Assembly (NCBI RefSeq): GCF_040183065.1
Contig: NC_091131.1
Span: 100,688,330-100,752,329, forward strand
Direction: 5' to 3'
DNA length: 64,000 nucleotides
Source: Periplaneta americana
Lineage: Eukaryota > Arthropoda > Insecta > Blattodea > Blattidae
The translations under genes and the position numbers were made by a program. The notes beneath the pieces are model-generated. The model was not told where the DNA came from. It did no database searches and saw only the letters and a program-made list of their open reading frames with translations. This document shows positions 1 to 12,474 of this stretch, piece after piece. Every line of letters starts with the position of its first letter. Position 1 is the stretch's first letter.

Positions 1-514
1 GAATGTACATACAGAGTTATATGGCATTAACATTGACAATCATTGTCCAGTATTGATCGGAAAATCACAGTTGAGCGCTAAGCATTTCAAACTTTCAATT
101 GCTTCTCCTGTAAAATGTATTCCAAATAACATCCATCATTCTTGCAGTGGACTCTTCATATCGTTGTTGTTCCTGCAATAATTTCTATGTGAAATATTTA
201 TCGAGTCTCAGATTTTTTTGCTCTTTTAAATAACTTAAATAGTGATACAGCAAATAATAAAATCTCCTAGGGTAATTATATTGATTTGTTTCGAAAATGT
301 AAGAATTCACAGTATCCTATGTACGGCTGCCATAGGACGAATAAAAGTGTTTTTTCTTCCTACTGGAAATTTTTATATTTTTCACATAGGAGTTATTGCA
401 GAAACAACGACAATATACAATGCAACACTTTCTTCTTTCGTACGCGATTTATCTTCATTATTTGGAGGATCATCGTGGGTGCCCATAACAGAATAGCATA
501 CGTCGGAATTCCGC
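1..514. other. intergenic, nothing recognised
   Basis: AT-rich sequence with only short chance reading frames. I see no conserved protein, RNA or repeat signature here. Confidence 0.5.
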
Positions 515-522
515 ACTAATAC

Positions 523-716
523 CACAGTCTAGTACGAGTATAGGCCTATACAGTCACGAAGCTCAATACGTAGTAAATATGCATCCATAGATAGTTACTA
601 ACCACTAGGATCGCTAATATCGCCTCATTACAGACAATGCGAAATAGTACCGGCACAGTGTATTGTTTCTAGCACCCTCACAACTCAGGTTTCGTGACTG
701 TATATACTAGACTGTG
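523..716. mobile_element. hAT-like MITE with 7-bp target duplication
   Basis: Inverted ends begin CACAGTCTAGTA on the left and end TACTAGACTGTG on the right, and a second inverted block (ACAGTCACGAA) lies further in. CTAATAC flanks both ends (516-522 and 717-723), which fits a 7-8 bp target duplication. No coding capacity. Part of the interior (about 598-650) recurs near 28,140, so it belongs to a dispersed family. The hAT assignment rests on target size only. Confidence 0.7.
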
Positions 717-723
717 CTAATAC

Positions 724-1715
724 TTCGAATTGTACCGACATTTGATCTTACTTACTTTAAATGTATAATCTAATAAATTTTGGCGTGAAACGTCTAAATT
801 CTACAACAAGAAAAGAAAATTTGTAATGTTTTGAGAAGAAAAATGTACTCTGACGTCATACGTAGTACGTAGGCCTACATGGTAACAGAAATGTACATGA
901 ACTTCTTGTCTCGTCGTTTTCCACACGGTTTTCTGGCTAGTCCGGCATCCAGCTCGATGGATGTTACCATAGCAACTGAATCACTTACATTCAGAATGAG
1001 GATGGCAAACATGCCTCACTCCCAACCACTCTCTAAGACAGGAACACACTTTCCTTTTCCCCCTTGGTTAGAATACTTTCCCCACATTATACTCCTCAAG
1101 GGGTTGGGCCATATTTTATTAGCGCCAACTCAAAGACAATCGGCTAGTCTCGTAAACAGAGACAACTCACCCTATCTGCGGCTTTCCTAAGACGCTAAGA
1201 CAAATGTCGGAATGATCCCTAAAGTAAATGGACCACAGACCTACATACCCACATAAATGTCGGTATTTTCCAAATTAAAGCCTTAAAAAATTGGAACCTT
1301 GATTTTCGCTTCTCGCCCTGGGTACGATGCGACAGAATGAGCTTATTTGGTTATTACTCTCCCAGTGCTCGGATCCCTTGTCTAGCGAGGAGAGCGACGC
1401 CCATTCTCAACATTGGCTTTGCCCAGGCTTTTAACATATTCCGCGACTCTGTACTGCTGCTGTTCAGTCGTGCTGCTGATCGTGTTTGCGACATTCCTCT
1501 CCTTCACGTGATAGCTATTATATTACGTCCATTTTCGGCTCGTCCACTTCAAAAATTATCTTAAGTTCCTTCAACGGAACGGTAAAAAAAAAAAAAAAAA
1601 TGGAGACAGACAGGTGGCTTCGAGTTCAGAAAGATTATTTCTTACATCCCACATTCCCTTGCAAGGATGTGCGATCAGTGCCTTTTTGTTATTTTTCCTC
1701 CCATTTCCCTCTTTT
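724..1715. other. intergenic, nothing recognised
   Basis: Several short open frames in all phases but no recognisable protein. A poly-A run lies at about 1585-1600. The stretch around 1320-1510 is richer in GC than its surroundings, but I cannot name it. Confidence 0.4.
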
Positions 1716-1770
1716 TTCATTCATTCATTCATTCATTCATTCATTCATTCATTCATTCATTCATTCATTC
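1716..1770. repeat. (ATTC)n microsatellite
   Basis: About 13 uninterrupted copies of a TTCA/ATTC tetramer. It reads as repeated SFIH in one frame, which is an artefact and not a protein. Confidence 0.95.
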
Positions 1771-1839
1771 ACTCTTCCGCACGGTCCACCTCGCTACATT
1801 TACTTATTGGAGAGGGTGTACTCATCCTGCCTGCGGTAA

Positions 1840-1950
1840 AATAATCTTTTGCGCAACAGATCATAGAGGATAGGGACCGATGGCAGGCTTATGTGAAGAC
1901 GGAAATGAACCTCCGAGTTCTTTGAAAGCCATTTGTGAGTGAGTATACCT
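1840..1950 (+). mobile_element. RTE-like LINE 3' end fragment
   Basis: The plus strand reads DRDRWQAYVKTEMNLRVL and stop at about 1873-1930. This is the C-terminal end of the same LINE family that is better preserved at 44,740-45,330 (DRDRRRAYVRAAMILRVP). It is followed by the family's usual AAAGCCATTTGT tail. Only the last part of the element is present. Confidence 0.7.
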
Positions 1951-2367
1951 ATTTATTTTTTTCGCGACTGAGAAATTATCTGTTCCGGTCTCTTCCTAAT
2001 AGCTATCGATTTCATTCTCTGAATTCTGTGGTATCTTTTTCTACTGGTTTGAATGTTGTAGCCCTACATCAATTTTTAAATGTGGAAATATTTACATTAT
2101 TTTCATACATGCTGCATTCATTGTCTTTGTATTGATTCGTTACTATCTTAAGTTAATAATTACACATTTCTACCTTGCAAATTTTAATTGATGCTTTCTG
2201 CAACTGCTATAAAAACTTAATTTGTGAAGTTTGTTTCCTGTATCTGTTCCTTATTTCTGTAATCCATGCTTAATATTAGTACAGGAACATAGTTTTTAAA
2301 GGATTCTTACAATAGTTAGACATATATGTTGAAATTTATAGTCTTGTTTTCTTGTGTACCAGTGTTC

Positions 2368-2386
2368 ATCGTCGTCGTCGTCGTCG

Positions 2387-2452
<66 letters not shown>
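2368..2452. repeat. (TCG)n(TCA)n microsatellite
   Basis: About seven TCG units run into about 20 TCA units. A run of isoleucines or valines predicted here is a repeat artefact. Confidence 0.95.
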
Positions 2453-3407
2453 CCTACTTCAACTTCAAGGATCTAAAAACTGATCTCGTTTTCCCTCAGT
2501 TCTGTAATCGTGAAATTGTTTAGAGTATCTGTCGTCCATTCGATGCAAATGCTTCATTTTTGTTGGGATTTTTTATCTCATCAACAAGGCCGGATGCTCA
2601 ATTTTTCTCTATATCTTCATTTCCAATTCGGTCACAGCTCCTGTATACAGTATGCCAGGACAGATCTAAAAAATCTCATCTCTGCTATCTGTATCCTATG
2701 TTTATGCTATTGTGATCAGGGTCCAGCTTTCTGCTCCGTGGGGATTTGTGGGGACTATCATTATTTTAACCTTCAAAATGTTTGAATATAAGCTTCACCT
2801 TATAATTCATTTTAATTGTATCGCACAAACATTGCAATTTTTTTATTTTCAAATAATTTCTTCAAAATTGTTTATATTTAAAATATTTCAAAGTACAGGT
2901 ACTTAGAATCACTGACCTATTCAACAGGAGCGTCTATTACAAATTAAAATTGTTAATTAATTAATTGCGTAAGTATGCGTCATTAAAGATATAGTTTATT
3001 ATAAAACAACCTCTTGAATTTGCAGGTTGCCGAAAAAGACAAGGTAAACAAAAAATATAATAATAACGGGAATTAAAAACTTAGGATTTAAGTGTATACA
3101 TAATAAATGTTGAAGAAAAAGATGCTAAATTAATATGAAATCGGGGATCAAAATAACATTTACGTGTTGCCTCTAAAAATTATTATATAAATGATTTTTT
3201 AATATATGCAAGGACCCATTACAATGACAATGTTTTTAATTTTGTTAATGGATAGTCCGAGACTTTTCCAAATTTCAACAAAATAGCATGATATAGCGTC
3301 GCGTGCTCCACCATCAATCCGAACACCTGTATCTCGCCTAGCTTGTATTTGGCTTTATAGTAATCCAACGTAGGCTCATAAATGCTCTTCTTCTCTTGTT
3401 CACCTCG
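2453..3407. other. intergenic, nothing recognised
   Basis: AT-rich. I see no gene or repeat that I can name. Confidence 0.4.
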
Positions 3408-3749
3408 TCAACCTTTGTGATGTTCAAACCTAATGGTAGAGTCGAGGATGAATCCTTTAGAACTATTTTCTTTAAAAGCGATTATGTCGATCCTACGACA
3501 ACTACCATTAATGGTAAGGTCATGGACTTCTTCGTAAATGGAAAAATCAATTTTCTTAAGTTCTTCAGCTATGAAGGAGCGAACGCGATGGTGGCGTGAT
3601 TTCCAGATAAGTTCGCCATGAGGACAGGACCCTACGACATGAGCAAGTGTTTCTTTCTTCCTGCGACAATGCCGACAGAGTTCAGATTGTTCAGTTTGTT
3701 TGTAACTGTGCAGAAAAAAATCATACCTAATAGAGCATTTTTTTTTCAT
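3408..3749 (-). mobile_element. R2-type LINE C-terminal fragment (zinc knuckle and restriction-like endonuclease)
   Basis: An open minus-strand frame carries a CRHC...H...C cluster (LCRHCRRKKETLAHVVGSC), then the block RRIDIIAF, then ILDSTIRFE. In R2-group non-LTR retrotransposons a Cys/His knuckle precedes a restriction-like endonuclease with this type of D...D pattern. There is no reverse transcriptase next to it, so this is a 5'-truncated fossil. Clade assignment is from motif memory, not from a tree. Confidence 0.65.
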
Positions 3750-4440
3750 TTTAATTTTTGCATATAACTACCGATTTATCCCAAGTAGATAAGAGCAGCT
3801 ATAGATAGACTTTCTCTATACTGGTTCATTTCAATACATTTATAGTGAAGACATCACAGAACTCATTGTCAGACATCAACATATGCTGTGAATACCGTAA
3901 ACTTTTTAAAAGTATTCCGAAAGCTTATCCTTGATCCTTAAGCTCATCATTAAACTCATGAAATCAGAAATAAATAATGACTGTGTCATAGCAGTATTAG
4001 AAGACAAACGCAGATTGAAGCCTCGTGATATTACAATGGAAAGGAAGTGGTGAGTTTACAATAGTGCTTTATTGTGAAGGGAAAAGCTTTTCTAGTCAAT
4101 TGCTCAAATTTCTAGGAGCAAGTGTGCACCGCTATAATAGTAATGTGCGCATTTACTCTCACGTGTGCCCCGTCTTCCGCACCCGTGCAGCTCCTACGAG
4201 CTCAGGCATTACACTACTTGCGAAGTCGAGCTACCAGAGACTTTATGCACTATCGGAAGAAACGGTACCTCTTCGTACCGTGTGTGGTGCGATGATAATA
4301 ATAAAATAATCTAATGAATCATGTACACAAACTGAACTTTGCCCAACTAATAAAGCATATGCCGCTAACCTTCTAAACCAGATGATGGTAGGGGACTGGG
4401 AACAGGCCTTTGTTTGTTGACGTCACACACTGGCGGGCGA
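3750..4440. other. intergenic, upstream of the transporter gene
   Basis: No coding or repeat signal that I can name. The last part is the likely upstream promoter region of the gene starting near 4479. Confidence 0.4.
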
Positions 4441-4441
4441 T

Positions 4442-4482
4442 TATAAATAAAACGTGAGCGGAGGGGACTAGCGTGCTCAGTT
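4442..4482 (+). promoter_or_regulatory. candidate TATA box and Initiator of the transporter gene
   Basis: TATAAATA lies at 4442-4449 and a perfect arthropod Initiator, TCAGTT, at 4477-4482, so transcription may start at A4479. The spacing of about 37 bases is longer than the usual 30-31, which weakens the pair. The predicted 5' UTR then runs to the ATG at 4837. Confidence 0.45.
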
Positions 4483-4836
4483 CAACTTTGCAAGCCGAAG
4501 AGATAAAAGATATGCGTAAAGAGTTAACACGTGTTACTACACAGGAACATAACTTATTTTCAAGTTATCATCCTCATTGGACAAACTGTGGTTTAGTCAC
4601 TCTGATGTTGAGTTACTATTATTCAAGCTACTCTGTGAATTAGTTTTATTTTATATTACTAAATTTAATTCAACTCAACAAACTAAAATTTAATTGAATG
4701 GCGATTGTGTCGTCGAAATACGTGAAATTAAATTTTAAAAGTCAACTTATCTGTGATAGAAGAACCAAGTCATCGTTATCATCAACATCATCTTCATCAT
4801 CTTCCTAGTTTTTACTGAAAACCAGCACCTGCCAAC

Positions 4837-4844
4837 ATGAAAAG
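4837..4844 (+). CDS. transporter coding exon 1
   Basis: ATG AAA AG followed by the donor GTATGT. Only two and two-thirds codons; the rest of the exon is 5' UTR, probably from about 4479. Confidence 0.8.
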
Positions 4845-7800
4845 GTATGTACGTAGTAAAGTACCCAGCTGATAACTAAGAGCGCACTACCATTGTTGCG
4901 CTGATTAATGAAAACGCATTGTTCTGTTTCGGCTGAATTAACAAAAGTGTCTAATTTTCGAACATGCATCTAATTGTGAATATTAAATTTTAAGGATCAT
5001 GTTGCTAGAAGTGAAGTGCAGTCATAAAATCTTAAATTTATTTCGATCGTATTTTTCGATGTTTAGTAAAGCTAGAAACTTCATAATTTTCGCTCAGTAC
5101 CCTTTATTCACTGATTATATTAAGAAAACAATAATTATAAGTTGTGTTTTTAAAATCGGACCCAAATTATACGTTTAAATGGCACTCGTAGCAAAATCCT
5201 GTATGAGATTTGTTTTTTGGAAATACATTTAAGTTTTAATTCGGATGCGTAAATTAAAACTGTACTTCAATTTTTTAATTTATGTATGTGGCTATGAATG
5301 CTATGATACAATGTCTTTATGACAAATAAATGGCTAATTTGTTGGTTTTCAACCATTCTGAAACAAGTGAATATGTACTCTTCATTGCCACAAAGTCGTA
5401 TGTAGGAATTATAAAGTGCAAAGTAATATAGTATTTATTTAAAGAAATATACATCATTTGAAATAAAAACTATAACATTTATTGGCAAGCACCCTTAAAA
5501 AAAAATCTAGTAGGCTATATTTGGGTATATAATGTAATTGCAAAAAATCAGCACAGTAAAAGAAAACAATACGATATAATTAATTTATATTAATAATCTA
5601 CATCTGGGAACTAAATAATAATTTTTTTTTGTCTTGCAGCACAAGTGTGGCAATCGACGTGGAGAGCAAGGCTCTTGTGGAGTCTGAAAATGAGAAAAAC
5701 GCCACCATTGTTGGTGTGAAGCCACCCGGCTACAAGAATGAAGCCAAACTGCAAAGGGGTAGTGCTCTCAAACAGGTAAGCACAAAAAAAAAAATATATT
5801 CCAAATTGACGAGTTGATTATACTGCGAGTCGAAATATTCGGAGAAAACTTTCCCTACAACAGCTTTGTCCACTATAACTTTCACAGCATCTTTCAGTGT
5901 TCTGGCCAAGCTTTATTTGTACAGTGCGCACGTGTTATTGCTCGTATATGTGAAGAACTTAGAGAAAAATAAAAGATAATTCTTTGAAACACTAGATCGC
6001 TTTAAATTCCATAAAAATGTGCTCATTTGTCGTCAGTGCAACTCCTAAAATTTATTTAAATGGAAACATATAAATTTTTACTAATGCATGGCAGACAATG
6101 TTAAAGGTTTCTACTACATTTAGAGTTCTTATCGTTGCGGGAAGTAAAGGAAGGCCAGAGGAAAGGGACATTATCAGAATTGTCTTCGCGAAGTAAACAA
6201 CGTGATACAAACTTCCTTAGATTAAATCCCGTACAAACACTAACATATCTAAGCAGAGAAACATTAAATACTATATTGAATTTTCTGTATTTAAGCTATT
6301 CTGTATCATTTGTCTATGAAAGAAAGTATGAGTGATTTTCAACTTAAACATAATACTGTTTGTTAATGGAAGACTTCGCAATTTATTGTTTCCGACACAA
6401 AGAAGAGAGAAAAATTCAATGTTCTTGGACTTACCTGTCAGTAATTTATTTTCAAGACCAAGAATATGCCATCAGAACTTAAAATTGCAATTACTGACAT
6501 CGAGAGACTGAAAAGATTCCGTTTGATACATGTAATATACTCAACAATTTTATAAAACATAATTATTTTCTGTTAAGTAATCCCCTGATTTTAAAGGGCT
6601 TCATAATGGGAAATACTCCATAGCCTAAATGTTTGCACTTCAAGAATATGTATTAGAAATTGATTTTATTTGGAAAGTGAATTATCTTTAGTGTGTTGCT
6701 AGTAGATTTACAGTTTAACATGCATAATTGATCATTGCCGGTAATCATACTACAATTACTAAAAGAAGCACAATATCTGAATTGGCTATATGCTTTCAAA
6801 GTAAATAACATATCTCACGCCAACAATTGTCATTATCTTGGTAGCATATTTTAAGCTAAAATATACACATTCGAATCTTAATTAAGATTAAAGACATGTT
6901 TAGTACTGAAAATATGTTTGATTAAAGTTAAAAAATTGTACACAACCAATTTTGACAATCATATGCCTTAAATGCGGTCTAGTTATATCCAGTTATATCC
7001 GTGTCCGTTTTTATGCTATATTATCAAAATCATAAAATTCCTTGTAGGTCGAAAACTTTAACAATGAAATGCGAAGTACACAAGCTGTATAACAATTATT
7101 AGAATAGCTTATTGCGGGGCAAGTTTGTAGCATATGAATGAATCTTATCGCATTGACCGAATTTCACCAGCAGAATAATCTTGAAGTCTTTACAGTTTCT
7201 ACCTTCAGCTGCAGATGGCTCTGCAAACTAAGTTCTGATGGTGCTCTCTGGTATCTAAAAGTAGAAACGATGTGAAAATTATTCTGCTTAAGGCATCATC
7301 CTCACCAATCATCGCGGCAAATGAATTCAGATTACAAGTGCCCTATTTCAGGAATGGAATTCAATTCTACTAGTGTCGGTATATTCTCACAAAAATGTCT
7401 GTTTTCTATAGATACCTAGAAACAAATTTTACCCAATCACAACCTGAAGTCTATGAAGTTATGCACAATTCACTATCATTTTAAAACTTTAGAATAAATT
7501 AATACTGGCTATCTAACAGTGCGGAAGATATATTAAATGCAGCTTTAAGAACTGTATATAAGGAAAATGCCTTAAGATCCGATCTGTAAAACATGATGCA
7601 GAAATAAAGTACTCTTAATGTTTTATTTTTACGAAAAATTTTCAAGAATTTATTTAAAAATGCTGAAGCATCAGTTACTATAAATTTAATCCTACAGACA
7701 GTAGTGCAAAGGAAGACTGACACTAGAATTTTTATCGTGTATTATCACTATAGATATGATTTCAACAAACAACAGTGATAAGCGAAATAATTAATTTTTT

Positions 7801-10440
7801 AACTGTTAATATAATAATTAAATTCTATTGTTCTACTGATGTGGAAAGAACTTCACTGTGGTGCTTATGATGTTAATTTTATTTCATAATCCGATGTTAC
7901 AAAAACTTTCATTCTTTCCAATCCCAATGTTATATTTCTGCACTAAGTTCAATCTATGTTCACTGCAATTCACATCATATACTAAGACAACTACTACAGC
8001 AGATAAGCAGTTGAAGTTTTATTTCTTACAAAAGTAACTGAACAGAAACATTACCATCACTTCTTGTAATACATTCCCATGCAATAAATATGTATTTCGG
8101 CAGTGTTTATGAAAATATTTCCATTTTTAATTTTTGCAGGTAATTGCAGCATTTATAGCCAATTTGGGAACAATCAACACAGGTCTAGTGTTTGGATTCT
8201 CTGCAGTCGCAATACCTCAACTTGAAGAAGAAGACAGTGTTATTAAAATCAACGATGAACAAGCTTCGTGGATAGGTAAGCAAACAAAATGAGTAAATCC
8301 TTCTAATGACCTTGAGTCCGATATGTGCAAAATGTTTACAAGTCTCTCTATTTCCAAAGGAGTGTCTGTGTAACTAAGTTATCATACATTGCTAATAAAA
8401 TAAATAAAAGGTCTTCATGTCGGCTGTAGTTAAAGACACAAGAAAATAGGTCAAGTGTAATCTATGAGTAGGCCTATGGTGAATCATGCTATGTAATAAA
8501 ATTATTCTCACAAATTTATGGAAGTTTCTTACAAATAAACAATATAGAATACAACTCAAATTACAGAAAAAATATTTAGTTTCATATTTAAAAGATGTAT
8601 GTTTCAGCATAGTTATGCTTGTTGTTTTTTTTTAATTGCCAGCTTAAGTATTTTAAAATCATGACTGAACTTAAATTGAATGATTATCACAATCATTTAG
8701 TGCAAAATATCTAGAAAACAAAGTTTCGCTATACTGGAGAATTACCATGGTAGCTTTGAACCGTGCCATTATGTTTACCACCAAATTGAACTAAATACAC
8801 AATGTTGCAAACATAAGAACATGATTTTGGTCTGTGGTGTCGTTAGAAGGAGAAATTTGTTTCTTTTTCTCCCTACTCTTTAAAAGATTTATTTAGTTTA
8901 TAAAACTGAACTGTTATATTTTAGTCTAAATTTAAAGTTACGACATTTTAAATTATAACAACACAATTGGTTACAATCCAGTTCTTTAATATAAAAATAT
9001 TACTTAATGTAAAACAAATTAAGATAAGCAACTATAATGTTATATTTGCTCTTTCCAGCGAGTCTTTCATCTGTGACAACACCAATTGGCTGTATTGTGA
9101 GTGGCTATCTCATGGATCTCATTGGGCGAAAGCGGACACTCATCATAACAGAAATCCCTCTCATTCTTGGCTGGATATTAATCTCAACATCTTCGGCCGT
9201 TGAAATGATCTACGTGGGAAGACTGTTGGTCGGACTTGGATCTGGAATGGTTGGAGCTCCAGCTCGGGTGTACACTGGAGAAGGTGGGTCAACTATCTTT
9301 CACTTAACTTTAAATGAGCAGAATTCCTCTGAGAGTTAAAAAGGTTTATAATAAAAAAACAAAAACAATCCACATTCGCAGCTAACAGTTAGAATGGACA
9401 GTTCCCAGGTATCTGTATTCATCTTTTCAGGGGTCTTCCATTCCTCCTCCTATATAATTTTTCCCCGCTTTTCACAGAAAACTCTTTATAAAATAACATA
9501 CTTCTCTATAATTCAAATTATTAGTAGAAGCTTACAAATGGTTTCTTTAAGGAAACTATACTGGTATCTTTCCCAGCTATGGAACTTTGCAAGAACATGT
9601 CCATGGTTTGTGTTCTTCAGTGACCCAACCTCACCTGCGAGGCATGCTGTCTGCATTGGCATCTGTGGGAGTTTCACTTGGCGTCCTCATTGAGTATGCC
9701 TTGGGGGCTGTCGTGACATGGCAAGTGCTGGCTGGTATTAGTGCTGCCATACCCATGATGGCACTTCTCCTCATCATGCTCATGCCGGAGACACCCAACT
9801 ACCTTCTGTCTCGTGGACGCACAGAGGAAGCCAAAGCGGCGCTGAAGAAGTTCAGGTAAATGATTTAATCATGATTCATTTCATAAATAGTAAGATTTTA
9901 AATTCGTAGTTAACATTTTGGAAACCCTTGCTACAAAAAGCTACTTAAGCACCCTTCCTTGGTAGAAATGAGTAAATAAACTGCATTTTTGTCTCTGACA
10001 GTCTGTTCATTTAACACCCTTATCATTGAATACAATGTAAAACAAACTTAAAATATTTCAACATGAATCAATATAATATGCTTACATTTAGATTGGATGT
10101 TTCGAGTTTTCGAAGACTTACAGTACATTAATTTTACGCTTCTTTTTTTCGTAAGAACGAAAATAATATGTAATAATAATAATAATTTAATAATTTATTT
10201 ATTTAATCTGGCAGAGCTAAGGCCAGTAGGCCTTCTCTTCCGCCCAGCCAGACTCTAATTCTAATTAAATACATTTGCTTACATAGTTATTACATTAATA
10301 TCTAGATCATAAAACAACATGAAAGTAAATGATGAAAATTGGATAACTAATGTTAGTGTGACAATAATAAACACTGGTAAGAAATAGTTATAATAATAAT
10401 GATAATAATAATAACAATAATAATAATAATGGTAATTATA

Positions 10441-10475
<35 letters not shown>

Positions 10476-12422
10476 ATAATTTATATATTTATCTGTGATA
10501 TATATAACCATTAAACACTGAGAAACCTGAAACAGCTTGGTACTGAAAACTAAATAACAGTACCGTATTTACTCGAATATAGTACGCCATCGAATATAAT
10601 ACACACCCCGATTTTTATCCTAAAAGCCAGAAAAAATACTGGCGAATAAAATACGCACCTGTGCTAAAAATCACTGAAGATTAAAATTATATTATCAAGA
10701 CAGGTTATAAAGACACCCTCACCTCTAGCTATACATCATTCATCCTCACTTGCAGTATCACAACTGCAACTTTCTGTCAACAAATCTGGGTTGATGTCAG
10801 AACATTGATTGATTGATTGATTGATAATGAGTAATGACTAATGTCATATTACCCTTTCAGTAATTGGTAAATCCTTTTGTTTTATTTAAATACGCTTAAT
10901 TGTTAAAAGTTCTAATATAGCCTACTATCTCAGAATAAAAGAAGTCATTACCGTAGTTGAAAATAATTTTCGTATTAATAATGACTGTTGTCAAAAATGG
11001 ATATGAAATTATGAATGAAAAGTGAGCAAAAGACGAGAAAACATGAACCCACAATGGCAGTTTCTGTCAGCCGTCTCCAGTGAGTATCTTGTATCATAAA
11101 TAGAGCGTTAATTAAAATTTTTAGTCTAGTTGTGTGTGTATGTGTGCAAATATAATAGGCACTCCAGTTACCAAGACGACATTCTATCAAAAAAGGCGCG
11201 TATTATAATCATGTAAATATGGTAATTTTATCTTTCCATCTTGTCTCTACTTTTTACCAGGTAAACTGATAAGATACATGAAGTAGAGAAAGTATCATAA
11301 TGAAAATAATGTGAACTTTTTCTTGGCAGTCAGGAAGAGAATTCTGTCTTATCTATTTCTGTAAAAGCAAAAACGTTTTTCCACTCACTTTCCCAAATGA
11401 TTAAGAAAAACGTCAATCAACCATAACATTCATATATTTTTTGTTACAGAGGAGAAACGTGCAATGTAGACAAGGAAATTGACGACCTGGTGTGTTTTGC
11501 TGCCAAGAATAATGTTGTTCGACTAAAGGGATGGAAAGAAACCCTGCATGCCGTTCTAAGCCCTGCTGCTCTGAAGCCTTTTGCAATCCTCTTCGCATAT
11601 TTCGGCATCTACCAGTTCTCTGGTGTTAATTCAGTCACCTTCTATGCAGTCCAAGTCTTCAAGGTGAATACTTTTCATTTCTATAACTATTAAAAAACAC
11701 AAATAATGCTAAAACTGTCACACACTGTTAAAATTATATCACGCATTAAGAAGATTATTTTTTTAAATTTCAGGAATCTGGAACTGAAATGAACAAATAT
11801 CTGGCAACTGTGTTGTTAGGTGTTGTACGTCTGTTGTCCACCATTGTTGCCTGCATCTCTCTCCGCAGATGTGGTAGAAGACCACTCACAATGATATCAG
11901 GTGAGCATACAACATACATGTCAAAATAAACTCTTTAATCACATAATTATTTAATATGAAACTATTTCAGAACTACGGTATTTAATGATATCCTATTTTT
12001 ATAGGAATTGGATGTGGATTGACAATGGTTGGACTCGGTTCCTACATGTATATGAGGGAAGGCTGGGCTGCAGAAGGTATTGAACCAGTAGCAACCTGGT
12101 TTCCTGTGGCATGCATCTTTATCTTCACAATTGCTTGCACACTTGGTTTTCTTGTTGTACCATGGGTCATGATTGGTGAAGTCTACCCAACGCAGGTAAA
12201 TAAAACAAATGTTATTTCCTTATCATGACAGTAGATCTTGTAAGATAAAAACACTTCTTCCCCCTGAAATTTACTCCATTATATAACAAATGTCTACAAA
12301 AACTTAATTTTTTGGACATGAAAAATGATATATTTATTAGTATTTCTATCTTTGAATCTGTCAGTTTCATTTGTTTTTGAACATTTCTAGTCGAAATGTG
12401 ACTTATTTTTTCGGAGCAATGA

Positions 12423-12474
<52 letters not shown>

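Noticed and set aside
1614-1844. Reading frames with SFIH repeats
   Set aside because: Translation of (ATTC)n in three phases.
2326-2523. Reading frame with a long isoleucine run, suggesting a membrane protein
   Set aside because: Translation of (TCA)n; no support on either side.
9037-9339. Using the open frame through 9339 as the end of transporter exon 4
   Set aside because: The conserved text breaks after VYTGE and resumes as VTQPHLRGML at 9621, so the donor at 9284 is used.
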